DNA of 64,000 bases, taken from positions 18,412,222 through 18,476,221 of the forward strand of contig NC_065883.2 in assembly GCF_932274485.2 (NCBI RefSeq), read 5' to 3'. This document shows, in pieces, positions 38,301 through 50,300 of this stretch. The position numbers and the translations under genes are program-made. Numbering within the stretch: the stretch's first letter is position 1; each line of letters opens with the position of its first letter. Source of the DNA: Patella vulgata (lineage: Eukaryota; Mollusca; Gastropoda; Patellidae). The notes under the pieces are model-generated. The model did no database searches. It was not told the DNA's origin and saw only the letters and a list, made by a program, of their open reading frames with translations.

Positions 38301-41300
38301 AAAAAATCAACAGTGAACCTTGACTCATCTGAAAACATCACATTGCTTCAGCGTCGATTATCCCAGTGTTGACGATCCCTACACCAACGACGTCTTGCCT
38401 GAATGTGATGATCTCTCAAACAAGGGATCACGCGAGGACGTCGGGCGCGAAGGTGACCCCTATGCAGTCGATTCCGAATCGTCTGGCCACTCACTCTCAC
38501 ACCAGTGTCTGTTTGAAGACGAGCGCTGATCTGATTTGCTGTGATGACACGATTTCTCAAGGCCAAGGTACGGATAAATCGATCCTGGGCTTGAGTTGTC
38601 GCCCTTGGTCGACCTGAGCGTGGTCTGTCCTGTACAGATTGTGTATCGAGGTATCTGGACCATAGCCTGCTTATGACAGACTGAGAAATATTCATCGTCC
38701 GCGCCACAACCGCCTGTGTTGTGCCGATCTGTAGCATGCCAAGGGCACGTAACCTTTCATTTTGGGTAAGCCGACGCATATCAAAATTTGTTTTCTGGTC
38801 ACTAAAACAATTAAACTGATGTTTCCACCCTGGAATTCAATGCCACAATGACTGTAACATTCAAAGTCAGAGTCGTGCAAATCTTGGGTTGGACCCCCAT
38901 GATGATCCCAAGCATCACCTGCATTCCATGCGGTAGCTATTGGTGCGTTTGGGCGTCACATGTAACTGGAAATGTTTCTTCTGTTAGGTTCTATAGTGAC
39001 TTTTTTCGTAGTCATTTGCATATTTTAGTATTATGCTAGGGTGACCCACCATAAATAAATATCTCCATATATCTCGACAATTTCGCCACAATATTTATAT
39101 ATATGCCAAGCCTCAAATCAGTTTCACACAATTATAGTCACTAAATAAACGATCATGTTGTACTTAATAAGCTATGACCATTAATCATCTATAAATAATA
39201 GACTGAAAACTGGTTCCATGTGTCGTCCATAACATCCAGACACTTTTGAGTAAAAGATAGGTTACGTGCACTTGTTTTGAAATTAGAGTCGCTTAACCAG
39301 TCTATCGACCATTCTAAGGCTGATTGACAGGTTGGGATAATCAAGACTACTTTTTTACGAAACATAACAGAAAGCTAGAACAAGAAATTGAATTAAGAAA
39401 TGAGCACGTTAGCTAGCTCAACAATTGTTTTAAGAAGCTTGTAAAAGTAAAATGAAACTACTGCTAGTATCATGTTCCTGTCTAACCCGAGTGTTTCAGA
39501 GATAGTATTTGTACTAAACCAAAAGATGCCGCTCTTAACGGTACAGTTAATGATAAAGCGATTTAAAAAATGAAACAAACGTAATTTCTAAATCTGCTGT
39601 AATAACCAAGAAGCTTAATTTTACTGCTATTCAAAATCGTCAACAATAAATTTTTTACGGCTGTAATAGTTGATAGATTTGTAGAGAATTGCACGTGCCA
39701 TGGCTATTTATAGTATCATACTGTCAGAAAGTTGGCCTCGACACGGCGAATGTGCACGCTTCAGTGGTAGTCTCGAACTATCAGCGGTTGACTGTATTTC
39801 TGTAGGTGCATGGGCCACCCTAATTATGCCCCCAAAATCAAATATCCCCTACTTTTTTTGAATAGTATACATACACACATCTTTGATTTCTTTATATAGA
39901 TTACAAAATGTGTTTCCTCTATTTAATATAATCAAAATATATTCATTACCTTCATATCACCACGTGTTAAAATCATTCTTTCTACAGAATTAGGTTTGAG
40001 AACTGGCATCTCATGAAAATGATTAGGAAAACATATCAAAGAACCTAACATTGAAACAGCTTCTGCTCTTGGAGGCTAAAAAAAAAGAAAAAAACAAAAA
40101 TCCAAAATTCCATTTTTCAAAATTTTAGTACCAGAAATGCTCTAGAAGTAGGATACTAAGAATTTGTTTTTGTTTTATTTCAAAATAATTTTATAAAGAA
40201 TGTAAAATAAAATCCAAGTGGAAGTATAGCAGTACGTTATTTTAAAAGATACTAACCTCTCTAACATCCATAGCAGTAATTATAGTCTTAGCTGCATATA
40301 TAAAATCTAACATCAATAAATGAGAAGCTGGAAGTGAACAACCAAAATATTTGGGCCCACAATTACGAATTAAAACATTGGCCACATCCTGAAACAAAAT
40401 GAACACATCAATTAAGAAATTGACACAGGTAGATATTGGATTTAAAATATTGGCTGCAAACAAAATGAAAGCAGAGTAAAAATACTGATATGTCAAAATT
40501 CGTATTGTGATAGATATTCAAAGGGATCCATACTGGAAGACATTAATTCTTTTTAGACAGTTTTAACTATACTGACCCAATCAGTGACACAAAATTATAA
40601 TGCAATATTATGTTAATATGGCTATTATAATACTAAAATGATCTACGAGTCTAACCTATGATATAGAAAGAGAGAGAGAGAAGTGGGAGGAAACTGGATG
40701 CCCTGGAGAAAACCCACGAGGTTGGACAGGCAACCCTACTCCTTGTCACGAAGAACCGGGGAATAAAAAAACATGCCAGTTGACCCAGTAACAGACCTTA
40801 TGATACAGCACGCACGTTCTAATCATTCGGTCATCCACCCCCCATGATATATAACAACGACACTAAACTGAGATGTAAAGCATATACTGTGATAAAATAG
40901 TAACCTAAACTATGATACTGAATCTTGATTTAATAATGTAACCATACTGCTAATATAATATTGATCTAATCTCAACATATAAAACATAAATAATATTGTG
41001 ATAACACTTCATTAAATACTAACCTGATCCGGTGAGACTAAACCGTGATGTAAAACATTATAATACTAACCTGATTCGGTGAGACTAAACTGTGATGTAA
41101 AACATTATAATACTAACCTGATCTGGTGAGACTAAACTCTGATGTAAAACATTATATTTACTAACCTGATCTGGTGAGACTAAACCATGATGTAAAACAT
41201 TATAATACTAACCTGATCCGGTGAGACTAAACCATGATGTAAAACATTATAATACTAACCTGATCTGGTGAGACTAAACCATGATGTAAAACATTATATT

Positions 41301-44300
41301 ACTAACCTGATCTGGTGAGACTAAACCATGATGTAAAACATTATATTACTAACCTGATCTGGCGAAACTAAACCATGATGTAAAACATTATAATACAAAC
41401 CTGATCTGGTGAGACTAAACCATGATGTAAAACATTATATTACTAACCTGATCCGGTGAGACTAAACCGTGATGTAAAACATTATAATACTGTGATAATA
41501 TTTCTAGAGACGGAGTTATATCATGTCGCTGTAACATAATCTGACACAATTGTTGATAAGCTAATAATTTGCCTTCTTTGTATCTGTTGTCGAGTTTTAA
41601 ACACTGTAAACAGAAACAGATAAATATCAAATATCAGACCTACGGATACATCCACAAGCCACAAAAACAACAGTGAAAATGTGAAAGGAAAGGTAACTCC
41701 ACAATATGTTTTCAAAGATTACGATAAATAAATCAGGAAAATCATGCAGGTTGTCTTATACGCAAATGAACAATCTGCCAAATTTTTAAAAATTTTATCA
41801 ACAACCTGTATCTCATTCTGTGATATCTTTATAAGAAGAATATTAGTCACTGAAATATTGCACATCAATATGAAAACTTACCTCAAAAAGCCAGGCAGCA
41901 AATTTCTGTTGATGGGGGATGAGAACTGGAGTTGCAGGGGATATCATGTTGTCAACCGTAACACCAAGATTTTCTCGCATCTAAAAAGAATTGTAACATT
42001 TATAGGTATTTTCAGGCGTCAATATATTAGCAGAACTAGAGTCTAAAACAATTTAGACATTCATATTACAATGTAGGTTTAAAATAGGTTTTAGATATGA
42101 ATAAATTAGAGCGGAAAATTGTTAACCATCTTGGTCATGTCATAGTTATTGTGGACAATTGTCAACCATCATGGTCATGTGTTAGTTATTGTGGAAAATT
42201 GTCAACCATCATGGTCATGTGTTAGCTATTGTAAACAATTGTCAATCACCATGGTCATGTGTTAGTTATTATGGACAATTGTCAACCATCATGGTCATGT
42301 GTTAGTTATTGTGTAGACAATTGTCAATCACCATCGCCATGTGTTAGTTATTGTGGACAATTGTCAACTACCATGGTCATGTGTTATTTATAGGGGATCA
42401 TTGTCAATCATCATGGTCATGTGTTAGTTATTGTGGACAATTGTCAACCATCATGGTCATGTGTTAGTTATTGTGGAAAATTGTCAACCATCATGGTCAT
42501 GTGTTAGCTATTGTAGACAATTGTCAATCACCATGGTCATGTGTTAGTTATTATGGACAATTGTCAACCATCATGGTCATGTGTTAGTTATTGTGTAGAC
42601 AATTGTCAATCACCATCGCCATGTGTTAGTTATTGTGGACATTTGTCAACTACCATGGTCATGTGTTATTTATAGGGGATAATTTTATTTGAAACCACGT
42701 TAATCTGCCTTCATAGGCAGATAATTTCTAAACACATGACAATGCACAAAGCATTCATTCCAAACAGATGTCCTTATTTACATCATTTGATAATTTTATG
42801 TTTTACAATATCACTAAGCACTATGTTAAAAATTTAATTTTCAGGAAAAAGTAATGTTCTTACCCTATGAAGGGTATCTTGCAGATCACTCAAATACTCA
42901 AAAACAGATGCATGAATTATAGGGTCTTCAATTTTATTTACATCACCCAGACATCCTAGCATCCTTTTCCATAAAATAACAGCCACATCAGGCATCCACC
43001 CTGTCACGGTACCACCACATAAAACACTTTTTGATTCATTTAAATCTTAAAAAAATGAAAGTTTAAATACATCATTCACTGGACCCACAGTCCCATTCCT
43101 CAAAACACATAAGATGGGTTGACACATAATTAAATTTTTTTAGCACCCAATAATATATTCTACAGAAGATATCGCTTGTGTGATAAATTGCATAATCTAC
43201 TGCGATATCCCCTTAAGAGATATCGCTTTACTTGAATTTGATTGGTAAGTTGAAAAGGAACTACTTTTTTTATTTCAAAGAACAGTTCATTTTTTATTTA
43301 AAGTAACATCTTTTTTTATTAAAAATGAACTATTTTTATTTAATTGACCTTGATGGAAACACTGGGTCAATATAAAGGACTTTACAATGGTTGAATTGCT
43401 GTGAAAAAATGATGTATCACTACGCGGTAATGTAATCAGGTTCAGTAAAAGTGACATCTATAGCAAAGAATTATATTTATTTATTTATGTGCATGTAAGA
43501 AAGGATTGGGTGATAAATAAAATCTCCTATCGTCTTTTTTGATATCAAAAAATATCACCACTCCCTGGCAGAGCCTCGTTTTTTTTACTTTATCGACTTG
43601 TGTTGATATTTTTTTATATCAAAAAGATGACTCATAGGAGATTCTCTATTTATCATAAACCAAATTAAAAATTACATGTATATAAGTTACATAAAATGAT
43701 CCCCTGAAAATTTAACAAAGATGCCGCAGATTACATTACATGAGAGGAATAGAAACATAAAATTACACAGGAAATAGTTTGAATTCTTTATCATCCAGTC
43801 CATTTCTATTGCAGTTTATCATCTTTTCCACCAGCACAGACTGAACCTGAGCTGGACTGAAATGTACTCAAATGCTGCTTGAACTTTCCTACCTCTGTGA
43901 CACAGTGAATTTGGTGAGCTCACATTTTCATTTAAAAAAAATCAGAGGATAACAATGTAAATAAAGGTAACGTTTATTACTTACCTCCTGATCTGCTTTC
44001 ATCAGCTCCTGCCATCATGTCAATATGTAGACTATCTCTATCTGGTGTAGGGCTATCTTTATGAGGGATTGTCATTTCACTGGTCGGTGAAGGTGATGCT
44101 GATCCAGACTGTGATACAGGAGATGGACTTCTCGACACTTCAACAAATAATTACACATCAATTAACCATATTTATGCAAATTAAACATGTATACTGAGCA
44201 AAGTACGTCACAAAAACCTTGCACCTTGCTTTCAAGAAAATAATTAAAGAGGCAGTCCCAGATTTCACAGGGTTCCCATTGATTAAAGTAGAATTCATTA

Positions 44301-47300
44301 CACAAATCACACACGAAAATGTGAAGAAAGAACTCCAGCAAGTTTCAGTTCAAAATATTGAGCCATATGCTTACTGGGGTTAGATAAGAAATTCCACTGT
44401 TAATGAGTGACTTGGTAATCAAGATGATCACTTACCACAGATTAACTTAAACAAATTGACCCATTAAAATATGAAATGAAATGGGGTTTAATGTCCTACT
44501 TTTCTGTACCGACTACACTAAAATATATACCCGAGACATTTCCTTTTAACTTGAGTTTTTTTTGTTTTTTTATGCATGTAGATAAACACTTATTTCAACA
44601 GAAATTAGTATAGAATGCTTGTTACCTCTGGATGTAAGATGATCATAGTCTGATTTATCCAGACTCATATCATCTGCACTACATTCTATAAATTGCCCAT
44701 TAGCTAGTTCAGCTGTGCATGTACTTGTTGTAGTTATTCTAGCTACTTCATCATCTTCCATAGCTGCTGTAGCACCTTTATAGCAAATGAATAATGTTTA
44801 ATATCAGGAAATAAATTTACCGGTAATCACAATCAATTTGAGACTAGTGGGTAAAATGTGATGGTTAGAATTTTGCCAAGACGGCAACATTTCTGCCAAC
44901 TGTTCAAAACTTTACCTAATCTACCACTTGCACCCTTTAACTTGTTTTTCGTTCTATCCAAGTTGATAGGTATGTTAAGGTATCAGCCTCAAAAGATATT
45001 GATATTTAACAATTTGAAATAGATTTTTTTATAAGATTATTAAGGCACTTTATTTCAACTAAAACCAATACCATTGAGATTTATAGTGGTTTTTTTATCA
45101 CATCAATTGAAGTCCACACAAGACTTAATCTTGATGTTCTAACATCTTAAAATCTTACATTTTCAGATTTTTTTTACTTTTGAACTGAAATATCTTGATA
45201 ATTCCTTATCTGGTATTAAAGAAAATTTTACACTAAATATCATTTTTTTTATTAATCCAGGGTATAAAGCAAAGCAAGCCATGGGTTAAATATGGGATAC
45301 GACTGACAACCTGTTTATTATAACTGTAACACAATTGTGATATAGTTCAGGCCGATGCCAAGGTTTAACATTGCCATGAAAGAACAATTATATTACAAAT
45401 ATTCATATACAGAGGAGGAATTTAACTGAGATAAGAATATAATAACTGAACATACAAATTTACATGATTTTCTCTTAACAGTACATGTAACCAAAAACCT
45501 ACCTGATTCTGTAGGAGAAAGGGGGTTATCACATGCAGGCATGCCAGAAGTTGGGCTCGTTTCTTCATTATCGAAACTTGCTCCTGAATAAAGCACCAAT
45601 TATTCAGCATCAATTGAACAAGCATGCAGCAGTATAAAAACAAAAGTGAATAACGAAACCCAACAAGGTTTGTGAGTTTATTCATATTCATGAATTGTGG
45701 TTTTCAAAGGGGCCAGTTTAATAAATACTTAAATAACAAGATTTAATTTAATGCAAGCTTAAAAGCTAAACTACACAAAGAGATAGTTCTTTTAAATAAA
45801 TTCATAATTAAGTGTGCCATGAAGCTAGCTAGCTGTGGGGGAGGTGAATAACAATATATTTAAAGGTTTGCATTTTATTAGTTTTACTGTAAAATAGGAC
45901 AAAATATCTTAAATGTACAGATATGGGCAACGATTTCGACAATAGTGGTCACATCCAATGATGATTTACTATTTGAATATTCTAAGTCAATATTCAAATA
46001 CTATTCAAAAATATTTTAAGTCAATAGTCAAATGCTATTCGAATATTCTAAGTCAATACGCAAATGCTATTCGAATATTCTAAGTCAATATTCAAATACT
46101 ATTTGAATATTCTATGTCTATATTTATATCCTATTCAAATATCTGATTCAATCAAAATAGTCACTTTTGACTGTTTTGAGTGCATATTCAAATTTGTAAA
46201 TACTGTAAATTGTTCAAATCAAAAATATTCTTCTTTTGTTTATTTTTGAACATTCATTGATTTAATTGAATTGATATGAGAAATCAGGCCAAATTCTATT
46301 AGTTTTATCAAATAACGAATAGTTAAAAATGAGTTCGAATAGATTTGAAAACATAGTTGACCTGGTACATTTCAGTTAATCTCTAAGTCAAATGAATATT
46401 CCTTAATTATAATCCTTAAGTAACTACAAATAAGTAAAAGACACAAAAAATAATATGGAACACAATTATTATTTTAATTAAAGCGACGTTTTTGATGATT
46501 ATTTGTTAATTTGTTGTTACTTGCTTTTGCATAAACCATCATTGGCTTGACAATGTTGAGACAACCTTCAACAAAACGCCACTTTAATTAAAATAGTAAT
46601 TTTGTTACATATGTTTTTGCGTTTAATATTAGGTGTGTCAATTGCTAAATGGCATAGTTTCATATAACGACAAATAAAAAAAAAAAATAACTGAACGTCA
46701 CTTATGTTACAATTCATGCTTTACATGTAGTCATGCCTGTCTGTAAATTTTAAAACAACAATTAGTACTACAATTAAATTCCTACCTCTCAATTTTTCCA
46801 GAAGTTCCCTGGGATCCGCAATATTTCCTTCACTGCAGCTACGTAACATGATTTCTGAGGGATCTGAGCCTGCACGCGAGTGTGCCGGTGAAGGCTCACC
46901 ACTCAATGAAAGCTGCTTGTGAAGTTCATGTTTTGATTTCATACTGCCATCACTTCGATACTTTCCTCTTTCAAAAGGGGAATCGGAGCTGGGTGCCGAG
47001 TTAGTTGAACCTCTCAATGTACTTCCTGATTCATTCCGTCCCCAGCTACGGGAAAATCCTTTATCACATACTGACCTAGATCGGGATTCTGCAAATTCAA
47101 ATTCAAAAATTTCTTTATTCTTAAAAATATTTTCACAGTTTGAAATTTTAGAACACAATACATTATATAGAAATCATAATACTTCTCATTTTTATTTTAT
47201 TTTTTTACATGCACACCACTGTATATACGATTAGACTTTTATTTCCTTCCCACCCATACAACTAAGCAACATTGTACTAGTCATTCCCGCAGGTGCTACC

Positions 47301-50300
47301 TCTAACAAGTAATAAATATCACCACACCATACAATTTGGCAGTAGGTGCAGTGAAATCTCGGTAGAACATAGTGACTTGAGATTCACCATGACTGTTACA
47401 CTAGGTCTTTTCGGGACTAACATATGGTTCAATTTTAATTCAATAATTGGCTTGCGCATAGGGGTTTTTAGCAGTGGGAAGAAACCAGAGGACCCGGAGA
47501 AAACCCACGAGGTTGGACAGGCGACCCTACTCCTTGTCACATACAACCAGGGAATCGAAACCATGCCAGTTGACTCAATTACAGACCTTATGATATAATG
47601 TGCACATGCTAACTATTCGGTCATCCAACCTCCCAAGAATTATGTAATTGTATTTAAAATTGTATTAAACACTAATGAGTGTTATTCTCTATGGACAGTG
47701 GGAACAGTGTGCTCCATTTACAGCCATTGCTCTTGTTCGGCAAAACAGTATATCCTGCCAATTAGTAGCTGAGTAGTGTACAAATGGTATTACACTTTGA
47801 ACAATGACAACCAGTCATAAAAATACCGCAATAAACACCATGTTCAATCATAGTATCCAATAGTACTTCTGTTCTGCCCTCATTCTGATCACAACAAAAA
47901 AAGTGCATTATTACCAACAAATAGCTAACACATAAGAGAAATGAAATAAAACCCAAGAGACAATCGTTGTAATACCTTTTCCCCTTTTTCGCTTCTCCTT
48001 TTGTTCACTCAATCGTTCTAATGGTAGATCATATAGATGCAGACCATACACTTGATTGGCTAAAACTCGTGTTAATGTTTCCATAGTTTTCTACAAACAC
48101 AATAAAATAGAATCGTTAATTCAAATTCTGACGTTGCTGTTACAAAGAATTTAACGATACGGTTTAATGCCTCAGTGATTCTTTACTTAGGCTGTACTAA
48201 ATCTAACATCAAGTAATTCCTATGGTTACATCATCCTCGGTATACCCAGTAGTATCGTTCCATTCTACTACACTAACCCCTGGGTCCATTTATGCGAGAG
48301 ACATGTAGTCATATTATCCGCTATTGATACTTGTGCTATTTTTATTGAACAATCGAGTGGGCAAAGGGAAGTAACTCACATTTTTTTGCAACTGTGATTG
48401 TTGTAGTGAACATAAACAATGACGATAAGGCTAGTATGTAAACTGTTTCTTTAATTGGTTCATAGATTCAACCTACGATCAAGGGCAGATAATTTGAAAT
48501 CGTGAAAACCCTGTGAATGGACCCAGGGCGTAGTGGAGTAGAACGCAACAATGCCACTGGGGATACCAAAGACCTGGTTACATGTACAATTTATTAGAGA
48601 GCCTTGTGTATTTGAATTTTAAGAGAATAATGACTCAGATCATACAAATATATTACAAAGTGACCAAGGACCATCACCCTATAAACAATTAACGGCTTTT
48701 GTGTCTCACTGATCTGAACAATACATAAATATTTCAAACAGATCAGATGATAACTTCTGACGTAAAGAGCGCAAACAAAATTCAACAAAATCACAGAAAT
48801 TCTATAGGTTTCTTCACCGTACTAATGTAAAAAAAAAATATAAATACAACATTTTATCAATCAGATCATAAAAGCAGCTTGTAGAGTGTTCAAATGACAT
48901 TGTGTACTGTGGATCAACAGATGGACAGCCGGGCGACAACAATGTGCGTCCACAGCTTTAATGTGGGTGCATAAAATTGTATACTTTAAAATAGACTTAC
49001 AGCCCATTCTTTGACAACCTCCATCCAAGATGTTAGTGAAGCTAGAACTTGTAGAAATTCATCCCACAGTTCAACTGGTATTAATACATTCAAGTTAGCT
49101 TTAATCCACGTTACTATTAAAGTCTAAAATGTAACAAACAATGCATTGAGTGGAAACATACATTACATGTACTATATTCAAATCTAAAAATATGACCGTT
49201 TCTATCAATTTTTTTGTCTTGTCTTACAGAAATTTAAACCTATTATTAATACAGAAAATAAATCTCAGATTTTATATTTTCTTTTTATTATGTAATTTAA
49301 TTTACATGCATATGTTTCAATTCCCTGGAATTTAAATTGAGTGACATTTATATATTTCTCAGCTGGGAAAAAATCTAATGTTAGCTTGACAATTAGCCTT
49401 TGAAGTTTGATCACCTATTCAAGGGTATACGGCCATCAGAAAAACTTTCATCTTTTACCTGAAAGATAGGCTGTGCTAAGCGGCCACCCAAACTTTTATG
49501 TCTTTCAGAGGGTGGATGTAATTTTAATACACCCGACGTAACACGTAGTAATACCACTAACATTTGTTCCCTGAAAGAATAAAAAAAAATGGGACATCTT
49601 AAATGAGATTGGAGAAAATACCATAAAAAAAGAAACTAATTTGCGAAAAACAAACTTTGTTTCAGAACCCTGACAATACACGACAATAGTATATAATATA
49701 TGCTTACTGTATATTTCAGGGTATACACAATGATGAGTTATGTGGCATAGGCTACATTACCCAGACACCTGATAGTAAAGCGATGTTTTAAATGGATGTC
49801 CTGGGGACTTTTCTGACGTTCATCTATAGATATTTTAATTTGAAGCTAAGTATAAAAGAATGATCGAAATTTCAATTTGTCTATTGAGTATTACCGTGTT
49901 CTATCATTAGCCCAGTAGAAGTAGAACAGTAGGATGTTACATCTATATATATATTTGTGACTGTCGTTTGTCTGTCTGTCTTTCTGTCTGTCTGTCTGTC
50001 TGTTCGGGGTTGGCGGCTACACTAGGTCTGCCCCGAGTCTGAAATTTGGGGTATAGGGGAAGCTCGGACCGGGGAGTAACATAGGCCAGGTGGCGTTAGT
50101 CTACCACTTCCGGTTTCGGAGTTATGACCCCCGAGCGAAGCCGGTCTGTTCGGGGTTGGCGGCTACACAAGGTCTGCCCCGACTCTGAAATTTGGGGTAT
50201 AGGAATAGCTCGGACCGGGGAGTAACATAGGCCAGGTGGCGTTAGTCTACCACTTCCGGTTTCAGAGTTATGACCCCCGAGCAAAGTCTGTCTGTTCGGG

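Larger units (their letters stand above)
37544..39867 (-). mobile_element. Tc1-type DNA transposon, second copy, with nested insertion
   Basis: Same family as the copy at 28394-29924, in opposite orientation, with the same terminal repeats and TA duplications (37542-37543, 39868-39869). Longer because a 786-bp element is inserted at 39037-39822. Lies in the intron between w23 and w24, in the sense of RALGAPA. Confidence 0.95.
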
